Source of the DNA: Meishania sp964351985 | GTDB taxonomy: Bacteria > Bacteroidota > Bacteroidia > Flavobacteriales > Flavobacteriaceae | NCBI GenBank assembly: GCA_964351985.1 | Contig: CAYGPR010000013.1 | Coordinates: forward strand, 1-64,000 | Length of the DNA stretch: 64,000 bases | Direction of reading: 5' to 3' | Part shown: positions 34,951 through 43,626 of the stretch, in pieces | Layout of the letters: each line of letters starts with the position of its first letter | How positions within the stretch are numbered: position 1 is the first letter of the stretch | Notes under the pieces: generated by a model | Told to the model about the DNA's origin: nothing | What the model saw: only the letters and a program-made list of their open reading frames with translations | The model's database searches: none | Made by a program: the position numbers and the translations under genes

Positions 34951-37350
34951 CTATTCCGTTCGTAAACTATTCACAGGGTTCGCATTCGCAGCCTTGATAG
35001 CTTGAAAACTTACCGTAAGAATGGTGATTGCCAATGCCCCAACAACGGCCAGAACAAAAATCCACCACTCCATAATGATGCGGTACGGGTAGTCTTGCAG
35101 CCAGCCGTTCATGACGTAGTACGAAATAGGAATGGCGATAAAACAAGAGATAATGACCAGCTTTAAAAAGTCTTTGGAAAGCATGTTCCACACATTGAAG
35201 GTAGAGGCTCCCAAAACTTTTCTCACCCCGATTTCTTTGGTACGCTGTTCGGCTACAAAAGAAGTCAATCCAAAGAGTCCGAGGCAACTGATTAAGATGG
35301 CCAATGCCGTGAAAATTCCCGATAGGGTTCCGATGCGTTCCTCGGCCGCAAATTTTTCGCCGTACTCACTATCCACAAAATCATATTCAAAGGGAATATC
35401 AGGAAAATGTTCCTTAAAGACCCTTTCAACAATGGCCACGTTTTGACTTGCGCTTTGATTCGGGTTCAATCTAAGATTGTAGTAACTTGAATTGTCGAAC
35501 CTATCAAAAACATACAGCCCCTGTTTTACAGGCTCATAGGGCGATTGTGCTATTATGTCTTCCACAACACCAATAATTTTCAATGGCGGATTAGGATCTT
35601 CTTGATCATCATCTTTCAAAAATTGACCTATCGGGTTTTCCATGCCCAGATATGCCTTCGCTGTCTCGTTGATGAGAATGGCCAAAGAGTCGGAGGCGAA
35701 ATCCCTCGAAAAATCCCTTCCCTCAACGATTTTTAAGTTCAAGGACTTTGCATATTCGGGAGAAACCTCGGTCCATGCCAGATCTTCTTGAAAACCTTCA
35801 GGTTTTCCTTCCCAAGTATATCCACCTCTATTGGACCAGATTCGTGTAGTCGGACTACTGGAAGATGACATTTCGACCACTGCGCCAGATCCTATGAACT
35901 CACTTCTCATCAAATCATATTTACCATTGAAATCTTGGCTGAACGTAGGCACCTGTATCAAGCCTTCTTTGTCATAGCCGACCGGTCTGTTCTTCGCATG
36001 GTTGATCTGCTGCATTACGATAACGGTACCGATGATAAAGGCTACGGATACCGTAAATTGAAGTACCACCAATATTTTTCTGGGCAGGCCAGCGTATTTA
36101 CCGGCTTTAAAGGTCCCTTTTAAGACATCAACGGGTCTAAACGAGGATAGATACAGGGCAGGATAACTACCCGCCACTAGCGCCGTGAACAGAATGAAAG
36201 CCAACGAGCTCAACCAAAAAATTCCACTGCCCCAAGGGAAGGAAATCTCTTTTCTCGACAGTTCGTTAAATCCGTTCAAAGACAGTAATACGATCAAAAC
36301 CGCTAGGATAAAAGCAAAGACAACCACTAAGAAAGATTCACTCAAAAATTGATTGATCAATTGTCTTCTTTGGGAACCAATCGACTTTCTTATTCCAACT
36401 TCCTTGGCGCGTTTTTCAGATCTTGCCGTACTCAGGTTCATAAAATTGATACAGGCCAAAAGCAATACAAAAGCCCCGATGATTCCGAAGAGCCAGACAT
36501 ACTTTATTCTTCCGCCCACCTGTTTACCATTTTCAAAATTGCCGTGCAAATACCATTCTTTCATGGGGAAAAGAAAAATTTGCGGGTTGAACTCTGCTGT
36601 ATCCTCGTTCAAATCTTTCTTGACGTTTCGAATGGTTTGGCTAACTTTTTCCATGTTCGCATTGTTATTGAGCTCTACGAACATTTGAAATGAGTTGTTG
36701 CCCCATTGATCTTCGGCTTCTTTGACCCATTCACGAGAGGCGAGATATTGGTCCCAAGGAATAATATATTTCGTATCGTTAAAGGTATTGTTGACAAGGA
36801 TGTCTTTATAAACCGAAGTAACCATCAAATCATATTGGTTACTGACCTTGACGACTTTTCCGATAGGGTCTTGCTTACCAAATAATGCTTCAGCAGTGGA
36901 CTCGGAGAGCATAATGGAATTGACCTCCCTCAAGCCGTCTTTTTCTCCCTTAAGAATTTGCAACTCTAGAAGTTCAGGAGCTTCCCTTTGCATATAGTTA
37001 CCGGAGCGGGAAAGGTTAGTTTCGTTGTATTTCAGATATAGATCATTCGTCCATGACGACATTATCAAATGTTTGAAGTTGTCACCATACCCATCGCGCA
37101 ATGCTTTTTCCAAAGGTCTTGGCAGGGCAGGGCCTGTACCGGTATTGCCGTTAAAAGTTTGGGATTGAAATACCTGCGCAATCCTGTCTTTATTTTTGAA
37201 GTAGTCGTTATGGGATAGTTCGTCAACGACCCATAGGCCGATTAAAAGGGTGACGGCCATACCCAAGGCAAGGCCGCCGATATTGATGGCGGAGTAACCC
37301 TTGTTCTTCTTCAGGTTTCGCCAGGCGATTTTCAGATAGTTTTTAAACAT
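34951..37350 (-). CDS. P12: MacB/FtsX-type ABC permease, 799 aa
   Basis: Starts MFKNYLKIAWRNLKKNKGYS, the same as P13, and has the same length, so P12 and P13 look like sister copies. Coupling motifs are KEVGIRKSIGS and KEIGVRKVLGA; periplasmic motifs LMVTSVYKDILVNN and KIIGVVEDIIA (the usual F after KD/ED is replaced by I); C-terminus NPVNSLRTE. Gap to P13 is 70 nt. It is the last gene of the tolC-led unit, followed by the P11 promoter region. Confidence 0.9.
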   Translation of the reverse strand: MFKNYLKIAWRNLKKNKGYSAINIGGLALGMAVTLLIGLWVVDELSHNDYFKNKDRIAQVFQSQTFNGNTGTGPALPRPLEKALRDGYGDNFKHLIMSSWTNDLYLKYNETNLSRSGNYMQREAPELLELQILKGEKDGLREVNSIMLSESTAEALFGKQDPIGKVVKVSNQYDLMVTSVYKDILVNNTFNDTKYIIPWDQYLASREWVKEAEDQWGNNSFQMFVELNNNANMEKVSQTIRNVKKDLNEDTAEFNPQIFLFPMKEWYLHGNFENGKQVGGRIKYVWLFGIIGAFVLLLACINFMNLSTARSEKRAKEVGIRKSIGSQRRQLINQFLSESFLVVVFAFILAVLIVLLSLNGFNELSRKEISFPWGSGIFWLSSLAFILFTALVAGSYPALYLSSFRPVDVLKGTFKAGKYAGLPRKILVVLQFTVSVAFIIGTVIVMQQINHAKNRPVGYDKEGLIQVPTFSQDFNGKYDLMRSEFIGSGAVVEMSSSSSPTTRIWSNRGGYTWEGKPEGFQEDLAWTEVSPEYAKSLNLKIVEGRDFSRDFASDSLAILINETAKAYLGMENPIGQFLKDDDQEDPNPPLKIIGVVEDIIAQSPYEPVKQGLYVFDRFDNSSYYNLRLNPNQSASQNVAIVERVFKEHFPDIPFEYDFVDSEYGEKFAAEERIGTLSGIFTALAILISCLGLFGLTSFVAEQRTKEIGVRKVLGASTFNVWNMLSKDFLKLVIISCFIAIPISYYVMNGWLQDYPYRIIMEWWIFVLAVVGALAITILTVSFQAIKAANANPVNSLRTE

Positions 37351-37420
37351 GATTGATGATTTTGATTGATGTTACTTTTAAACCATTCTTATATAAAGAC
37401 TTCCTAAATGACAAAAAGTT

Positions 37421-39820
37421 TCACTCCGTGCGTAAACTTTTTACAGGATTGGCATTGGCAGCTTTGATGGCATGAAAGCTAATGGTCACCACGGCAATGA
37501 CCAGTGCAATGCCGCCTGCTAGCAAAAATGTCCACCAGCTAATATCTATGCGATATGCATAAACGTCTAGCCATTTGCTCATTGCATACCAAGAAAAAGG
37601 AGTGGCAATAAGTATCGCGACCAAAACAAGCTTAATAAAGTCTTTGGATAAAAGGGCAACTATACTTGAGGCCTCAGCGCCCAATACTTTTCGTACTCCT
37701 ATTTCCTTGGTTCTTTGCATGGCACTGTAGGTCGCCAAACCTAAAAGACCTAAGCAGGCGATTAAAATGGCCAAAAAGGAAAATATGGTAAATAAATTTT
37801 TGAACTTGATGTCGGCCTCATATTGCGCGTTAAAGGATTGATCCAAGAAACTATATAGAAAAGGACGATGTGGTGCCAACTCGCTCCATTTTTTTTCAAT
37901 ATTGGAAACTGCAGCTGCGAGGTCTGTAGCTTTAACCTTCAACGAAAGAAATTTGCCGTACGTCTCATAACGTAAGGTCAATGGCGCTACCTTTTGGTGT
38001 AAAGAGAGATAATTAAAGTCTTTGACTACCCCGATTATTTTTCCTTCCCTGCCCCATTGCTCGAATCGTTTTCCTATAATTTCCTTGGGATCCGAATATC
38101 CAAAACTTTTGGCGGCAGCCTGGTTGATAACCATTGCGGATACGCTGTCGGTAGGGAACGCTCTAGAATAATTTCGTCCAGCGACCATTTCTATTTCATA
38201 GTGTGGAATAAAATCGTAATCCACCTCATACAGGAAAGGCTCAAAATTGTCCATGGCACCGTCGTAGGTCTCTATATTCGTTCCTGCAGCAGGAAAATGA
38301 GCTCCGGGAACGGTACGAGAACCTGCCACCGAAGTAATCTCCGGTAGGCTTAAAAATTCATTTTTGATCGTTTCGAGGTTGCTAAGTACTTGACCATCCC
38401 AATTAAAATCGATAACCAATTGTTTTTCCCTATCGAACCCAAGGTTTTTATTCAACATGTAACCCAATTGAAAGTATACGATCACTGTGCTGGCTATTAG
38501 CGCTATGGATAGGCTAAATTGAAAAACTACGAGTCCTTTTCTAAGACTTGTTCCCTTTTGGGAGGTTCTGAAAATTCCTTTAAGTACACTCGAAGGTTTA
38601 AAACTGGATAATACGAATGCCGGATAACTTCCGGCTAAAAGACCTGTAATCAAGGCTATGCCAAAGTAAAGCGATAAGGTTGTACCATCAAAAATCTCAT
38701 CGGCTGAAAACTGTTTTCCCGTAATTTCGCTCATCCAGGGTAATCCCAATAACACAAAGGCCAGACCTATCATGGCAGAAAGAAGAACCATAATCATCGA
38801 TTCGCTTAGAAACTGATAAATCAGTCCTTTTTTATCGGCCCCGATAACCTTTCTCACACCTACCTCTTTTGCCCTTTCCAAAGAGCGCGCCGTGGCCAAG
38901 TTCATAAAATTCACACAGGCGATGATCAAAATAAAGAGTCCGATTAGCGCAAAAATGTAAATGTTGGATAGACTACCCTTTATTCCTGGTTGACGAGCAG
39001 CTTCAGAACGTAGATATGCATCGGGCAAAGCCTCAAAGGAAAGGTCGTAATAGTACTCGCCCTCTTCTTCAGGTCTGTTCCTTTTTAAGAAATCGGGCAT
39101 TTTGGCCTGAAAAGCTTGAACGTCAAAGTTGTCGGCCACCAGAAAATATGTATAAAAATCCACATAGCCCCAAGCATCAAAAATACCGGGTCTTGTCTGG
39201 TAAAAAGAACTCATGGACAGTAAAACGTCGAAGGTGAAATGTGAATTTGAAGGTACATCTTTCATTACCCCGGTCACGGTGTAAATACCGTCATTTGCCC
39301 TGCCCCCGACACCTTCTATCGCCTTGCCCATCGGGTCTTCGTCTCCAAAATATTTTTTGGCCATACTTTCGGTCAGCACGATTGAATAGGGCGCCTCTAA
39401 AGCTGTTTCAGGATTACCGGAAATCAAGGGCCAACTAAAAATATCGAATACGGTAGGGTCAATGTAAAAGCAATTGCTTTCTTGAAAAGAGCGTTCATTG
39501 TACTTTAGAAGCACATCGGATCTTCCCGAGAACTGAACTTTTTCAACCACCTCTGAAAAATCGGATTTTAGGGCAGGTCCTACAGGGGCATTTCCCCAAA
39601 CCCATCGGTCTTCTAAGTTAGCCGCGCTGCTATGGTGTACAACCCTGTAGATTCTATCTGCTTTCTCATGGTAAGTATCATAGGAAAGTTCATTTTGAAT
39701 GAACATCGCAATAAGCAAAAAACAGGCTAAGCCTATGGCTAGGCCGCCTATATTGATGACCGAATAACCTTTATTCTTTTTTAGGTTTCGCCACGCTATT
39801 TTCAGATAGTTCTTGAACAT
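37421..39820 (-). CDS. P13: MacB/FtsX-type ABC permease, 799 aa
   Basis: Start at the ATG at 39820; a start nine codons earlier is possible but adds a non-family MFINQKSSI. Coupling motifs are KEVGVRKVIGA and KEIGVRKVLGA; periplasmic motifs YTVTGVMKDVPSNS and KIIGVVKDFNY; C-terminus NPVKSLRTE. It is the permease closest to the ATPase2, membrane-fusion and TolC genes, so it may represent the original MacB-like partner from which the array expanded. Confidence 0.9.
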   Translation of the reverse strand: MFKNYLKIAWRNLKKNKGYSVINIGGLAIGLACFLLIAMFIQNELSYDTYHEKADRIYRVVHHSSAANLEDRWVWGNAPVGPALKSDFSEVVEKVQFSGRSDVLLKYNERSFQESNCFYIDPTVFDIFSWPLISGNPETALEAPYSIVLTESMAKKYFGDEDPMGKAIEGVGGRANDGIYTVTGVMKDVPSNSHFTFDVLLSMSSFYQTRPGIFDAWGYVDFYTYFLVADNFDVQAFQAKMPDFLKRNRPEEEGEYYYDLSFEALPDAYLRSEAARQPGIKGSLSNIYIFALIGLFILIIACVNFMNLATARSLERAKEVGVRKVIGADKKGLIYQFLSESMIMVLLSAMIGLAFVLLGLPWMSEITGKQFSADEIFDGTTLSLYFGIALITGLLAGSYPAFVLSSFKPSSVLKGIFRTSQKGTSLRKGLVVFQFSLSIALIASTVIVYFQLGYMLNKNLGFDREKQLVIDFNWDGQVLSNLETIKNEFLSLPEITSVAGSRTVPGAHFPAAGTNIETYDGAMDNFEPFLYEVDYDFIPHYEIEMVAGRNYSRAFPTDSVSAMVINQAAAKSFGYSDPKEIIGKRFEQWGREGKIIGVVKDFNYLSLHQKVAPLTLRYETYGKFLSLKVKATDLAAAVSNIEKKWSELAPHRPFLYSFLDQSFNAQYEADIKFKNLFTIFSFLAILIACLGLLGLATYSAMQRTKEIGVRKVLGAEASSIVALLSKDFIKLVLVAILIATPFSWYAMSKWLDVYAYRIDISWWTFLLAGGIALVIAVVTISFHAIKAANANPVKSLRTE

Positions 39821-39857
39821 GATTGATGATTTTTGATTGATGAACAAACTTTCCCGT

Positions 39858-39893
39858 AAAGACCTGTCGGGTTCTTAAAACCGAACAGGTCTA
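39858..39893. repeat. AGACCTGTCGGGTT hairpin repeat in the ATPase2-P13 gap
   Basis: AGACCTGT plus GGGTT (39860-39873) pairs with AACCG plus ACAGGTCT (39879-39892). The AGACCTGTC core recurs at 46429-46437. Such hairpins are dispersed in flavobacterial genomes. On the minus strand it follows the ATPase2 stop and is followed by only a short T-run, so partial termination is possible. Confidence 0.6.
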
Positions 39894-39901
39894 TACACTA
39901 C

Positions 39902-40597
39902 TTATATCATGGCCCCGATCTTTCTATTGTGGCTCTCGGTAACAATCTGTCCATCAAAAAGATTTACCACACGATGCGCATAGTGAGAATCATGGTCCGA
40001 GTGCGTTACCATGACGATGGTCGTGCCTTCTTGGTTCAGCTCGGTCAACAGATTCATGACCTCGGTACCGTTCTTTGAGTCGAGGTTACCTGTTGGCTCA
40101 TCCGCAAGTATTAATTTTGGGTTCGTGACCACGGCCCTAGCAATGGCGACACGTTGTTGTTGACCACCGGACAATTGATGTGGAAAATGTTTTTCGCGAT
40201 GGGCAATTTTCATACGTTCCAATACTTTCATCACTTTTTCGCGACGCTCGCTTTTTCCCATTTTAAGATAGATCAGGGGTAGCTCGACATTTTCAAAAAC
40301 GGTCAGCTCATCGATTAGGTTAAAGCTCTGGAATACGAAGCCCAAATTTCCTTTTCGCAGTTCGGTGCGTTGGCGCTCTTTGAGTCCGCCCACTTCATGC
40401 CCCGCGAATTGGTAACTGCCCTCCGTGGGGTTGTCCAACATACCTATGATGTTGAGAAGAGTGGATTTGCCACAACCTGAAGGCCCCATGATAGCGGTAA
40501 ATTCCCCATCTTCAACTTTTAGATTTACATTGTTCAGTGCCAGAGTCTCTACTTCCTCGGTTCTAAAGCTTTTTTTTAGGTTTTGAATTTGTATCAT
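39902..40597 (-). CDS. ATPase2: LolD/MacB-type ABC ATPase
   Basis: 231 residues with canonical motifs: Walker A GPSGCGKST, Q-loop FVFQSFNLIDELTV, signature LSGGQQQRVAIARAV, Walker B LILADEPT, D-loop GNLDSKNG and H-loop THSD. It belongs with the ATPases of MacB, LolCDE and related mechanotransmitter systems, dimerising on the cytoplasmic side of FtsX-type permeases. It sits between the membrane-fusion gene (65 nt upstream) and P13 (81 nt downstream). As the only ATPase of the run with an intact signature and D-loop, it is the best candidate to power most of the thirteen permeases. Confidence 0.93.
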   Translation of the reverse strand: MIQIQNLKKSFRTEEVETLALNNVNLKVEDGEFTAIMGPSGCGKSTLLNIIGMLDNPTEGSYQFAGHEVGGLKERQRTELRKGNLGFVFQSFNLIDELTVFENVELPLIYLKMGKSERREKVMKVLERMKIAHREKHFPHQLSGGQQQRVAIARAVVTNPKLILADEPTGNLDSKNGTEVMNLLTELNQEGTTIVMVTHSDHDSHYAHRVVNLFDGQIVTESHNRKIGAMI

Positions 40598-40662
40598 TTT
40601 TCGATTGATTTTAGTTGTTATAATTAAAGACTTACGTATTCTTATTTAGTGACAGTTAAATG

Positions 40663-41913
40663 CTATTTTAACACTATTTTTTCCGCTTCCCCGAAACTAT
40701 CGTAATTTGATGTGATCACTTTTTCGCCCGCTTGCAGACCTTCCAACACTTCGTAATATCTAGAGTTTTGTTTTCCAATCCGGATATTTCGTTTCAACGC
40801 CTCATCCCCATCCGGACCGACAACAAAGATCCATTGACCGCCGGTACTTTGGAAAAAACTTCCTTTTGGCAATAAAAGTGCATCGCTAGATTCACCCAAC
40901 TGTAATTTGATATTATAGCTTTGCCCGGTTCGAATAGTTTCGGGCTTTTCTGCCGTGAAAACCAGATCGACCTTGAATTTTCCGTTGCGCACCTCAGGGT
41001 AGACCTTTCTAAGACGTAACGGAAACTCGTTACCATTACGATCCAGGGTGGCGACCAAATCACGCTGCACCCTATCTATATAATGCTCGTCGATGCTGGC
41101 CTCGATCTTATAATCGGTCAGTACATTAATCTGACCGATACGCTGCCCTTGGGTAATGTTTTGACCGATCTCGGCATCTAAAAACCCTAATTGCCCATCT
41201 GCAGGAGCACGCACGTTCAAATGGTCTAGGCGTTGGTACACCATGCCCAAGGTTTTCTGCATTCGATTGAGATCGGTTTCCAAAACCGGTAAGGAAGTTT
41301 CTCTCAATTCGTTATCGTTCTCTGTCTGTACTTTTACGATTTCATATTGTTTTTGTGATAGTTCATAATTTTCCTTTGACAGCTGATATACTTCCTTTGA
41401 AATCAATTCATCTTCGAATAGGGCCTTATTCTGTTCGAAATTCCTTTTTAATCTTTGAAGTTCGGTGCTGGCGGTGGCCAAAGACCTTCTGCCTTCCACC
41501 TGTCTTGAATCAAAGGTCAACCTTGTTTGCCGCAGATCATTTTGTTTCAATGCAAGGCCACTTTCGCTCTGTAAGATCTGCTCATAGAGATTAATATTGT
41601 CAAGCTTTAGAATGATATCCCCCTTTTTGACCATAGCGCCCTCTTCAATCAGTTTTTCCTCGACACGACCACCTTCGTATGCATCCATATAAATCGTAGC
41701 GATGGGAGCCACATTCCCATTAATTGTGATATAGTCATCAAACTTGCCCTGAGTAACATCGGCTATGGAAAGCTTATCCTTTTCCGTACGAAATGTTGAG
41801 ACCGATGTCGCAAAAATCAGTTGATAGGCAGCGAACAACAGCAACAGCCCAAGGGCGATATAACCGTAGTGTTTCGGTCTCAGTCCTTTTTTCTTTTCTA
41901 ATTGTATATCCAT
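40663..41913 (-). CDS. Periplasmic membrane-fusion (adaptor) protein, HlyD/MacA-like
   Basis: 416 residues. One N-terminal membrane anchor (about 17-35), a split biotinyl-lipoyl domain (YEGGRVEEKLIEEGAMVKKGDIIL, resuming at NVRAPADGQLGFL after the hairpin), a long alpha-hairpin coiled coil (about 110-225) and beta-barrel plus membrane-proximal domains (about 265-416). The anchor rather than a lipobox and the long hairpin fit adaptors that link an inner-membrane ABC permease to TolC. It lies between the TolC-like and ATPase genes in the leading operon, supplying the periplasmic bridge for this system. Confidence 0.92.
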   Translation of the reverse strand: MDIQLEKKKGLRPKHYGYIALGLLLLFAAYQLIFATSVSTFRTEKDKLSIADVTQGKFDDYITINGNVAPIATIYMDAYEGGRVEEKLIEEGAMVKKGDIILKLDNINLYEQILQSESGLALKQNDLRQTRLTFDSRQVEGRRSLATASTELQRLKRNFEQNKALFEDELISKEVYQLSKENYELSQKQYEIVKVQTENDNELRETSLPVLETDLNRMQKTLGMVYQRLDHLNVRAPADGQLGFLDAEIGQNITQGQRIGQINVLTDYKIEASIDEHYIDRVQRDLVATLDRNGNEFPLRLRKVYPEVRNGKFKVDLVFTAEKPETIRTGQSYNIKLQLGESSDALLLPKGSFFQSTGGQWIFVVGPDGDEALKRNIRIGKQNSRYYEVLEGLQAGEKVITSNYDSFGEAEKIVLK

Positions 41914-41992
41914 TTTTTATAATTCTTTTTTAATCATTTTCGCACCTCGGCTATGCTCGGCATAAACTACGGTGGAAATCCTTTCATTTATA

Positions 41993-43339
41993 TCAGTTAA
42001 TATTAAAAATTGGCAGCCCGCTGTAAAAATCCAAAGTACTTTTATTGACTTCGGAACGCAATCGAACCTGTAGGTTTTCATTTTGTGCACTTGCAAAGAG
42101 ATTTTTTGCGGTGAATAATTCAATACCATTGATCATCCCTTTCTCATAACGTTTTTGGGCAATGGTGAAAGCCATTCGTTGCGCTTCCATATTTTGGTCA
42201 CTTTGCTCTAACTCTACCAATAATGAGTTGTATTCTTGTACCAATTGTTGAATGGTTTGAAAGAGCTCCTGTTCTTGAACTTCAAGGTTATTTTCTTGCC
42301 GAAGTTTTTCAATTTTAGCTTGTTTTACCCTAGAACGGGCGGACCAACCGTTGGTAATGGGAACATTCAAGCTCAACCCATAAAACCGCGAGGTATTGTC
42401 CCTAAACTGAGTGCGAAATGGCAGGGTACTGCCTAGACTGTCACGAAAGGTTTCAAAATAACCCGTACCCACACCGGCAAAAAGTGATAAGGACGGATAA
42501 AGACTTCCCCTAGCCACGCCTACCTGCTTTTTTGCTGCTTGCGCCCTTAGTTCCTGAGCCTTGATCAGCGGTAAAAATTCGCGGGCTTTTGTGTATACGG
42601 AGTCCGATTGCATCTTTGACGCCCTCTCCGTCTCGACGACTTGGTCGATGTCGGCCATAATTTCTATTTCTGAGGTATTTTTCAAGTTCATTGCCTGTAT
42701 CAAGGCCAACTTCGCAGCGGCCAATAGGTTTTCGCTCTGGGTCAGATTCAACTCATCGGCCAACATTGCCGATTTTGCTTCGTACAGATCTGCTCCTGCC
42801 ATTAATCCGAGTTCTATCTGCTTTTCCACCAAACGATAATTGGTCTTTGAAACCTCCAATTGTTCGTTCGCTATTGCCACAAGCCCTTCGGAAAACTGTA
42901 TATTATTGAATGCTTGCATAACACGGAACGCCAACAAATATTTTTGATGCAAACTTTCTTCCTTTGCCGCCATGTATAAAAATTTGGAGGCCTTAATGGA
43001 ATTGATTTTTTGAAAGCCTTGGAACAAATCAATATTCGACACCAATGAATAATTATTTGAGAAAAAATCTTGCACAACGAAGGTTCCGGTATTTGGATCC
43101 TCTGCCCTACCGGAATTTACGTTATACTCAGAACTAGCATTGACTACTGGAAGAAGATTTCGAATCGACTGTCGGTAGTCTTCCCTGCCAGCATCTGCCG
43201 TATATTCAAAATTGTTCAGCTGAAGGTTGTGCTCCAAGGCATGGGCGATGCACTCGTCAAGCGTCCACTTTTCCTGGGCAAGAGTATTTGCACCTAGCAA
43301 CAGGAAAAATACAAATGGTATTAAAAATCTTAAAGTCAT
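41993..43339 (-). CDS. TolC-family outer-membrane efflux protein
   Basis: 448 residues with a cleavable signal peptide ending TLAQ (about residue 22). Two outer-membrane-efflux repeats follow, each with the ALEHNLQL/AKLALIQA-type helices of the periplasmic tunnel and short beta segments for the outer-membrane barrel. It forms a trimeric exit duct. First gene of the leading unit; the predicted transcription start is only about 15 nt before the ATG. It should pair with the adaptor encoded just downstream. Confidence 0.92.
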   Translation of the reverse strand: MTLRFLIPFVFFLLLGANTLAQEKWTLDECIAHALEHNLQLNNFEYTADAGREDYRQSIRNLLPVVNASSEYNVNSGRAEDPNTGTFVVQDFFSNNYSLVSNIDLFQGFQKINSIKASKFLYMAAKEESLHQKYLLAFRVMQAFNNIQFSEGLVAIANEQLEVSKTNYRLVEKQIELGLMAGADLYEAKSAMLADELNLTQSENLLAAAKLALIQAMNLKNTSEIEIMADIDQVVETERASKMQSDSVYTKAREFLPLIKAQELRAQAAKKQVGVARGSLYPSLSLFAGVGTGYFETFRDSLGSTLPFRTQFRDNTSRFYGLSLNVPITNGWSARSRVKQAKIEKLRQENNLEVQEQELFQTIQQLVQEYNSLLVELEQSDQNMEAQRMAFTIAQKRYEKGMINGIELFTAKNLFASAQNENLQVRLRSEVNKSTLDFYSGLPIFNIN

Positions 43340-43364
43340 AATTTAATTGATGTGCCAAACTAGA

Positions 43365-43380
43365 TACTACTCTTATGCCA
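43365..43380 (-). promoter_or_regulatory. Sigma-54-like promoter C (upstream of the TolC-family gene)
   Basis: Minus strand TTGGCATAAGAGTAGT: -24 GG at 43378-43379 and -13 G at 43367. The -12 box is TAGT. Less similar to A and B in the spacer, but the -24 element and the distance to its operator are the same. Predicted start about 43355. Confidence 0.62.
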
Positions 43381-43442
43381 AGAATATAAATTGCTGTTTA
43401 TCAGGTGATTGAAATTTATTTTTCGTTGACCACATTGTATAG

Positions 43443-43483
43443 GTGTAAAATAGTTGTACAATAGCTGTCAAATTTTTTTACAC
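43443..43483. promoter_or_regulatory. 41-bp inverted-repeat operator C in the divergent tolC/regulator gap
   Basis: Halves GTGTAAAATAGTTGTACA and TGTCAAATTTTTTTACAC around ATAGC. The centre at 43463 is 84 nt from the promoter C GG on one side and 164 nt from the ATG of the NtrC-type regulator on the other, so it could also serve autoregulation. The rest of this 287-nt gap holds no gene and no clear promoter for the regulator. Confidence 0.75.
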
Positions 43484-43626
43484 TTCTTTAGTTGTATCGA
43501 TTTCAAATCGTAGTTTTAAAAAACGTTGTATCGCCCGTGTATTAGGTCAAGGACCTTCTTGCACGTCTCGACGGCATTAAACGGAATGTTTTTTGGTGAG
43601 AGAGTTTACCATAATACCTTTTTACC

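Noticed and set aside
43353..43360. A second TTGGCAC (minus strand) upstream of the TolC-family gene, with a better -24 match than promoter C
   Set aside because: No G at the -13 spacing, the start would fall inside the coding region, and its distance to operator C (107 nt) does not match the 84 nt of the other two modules.
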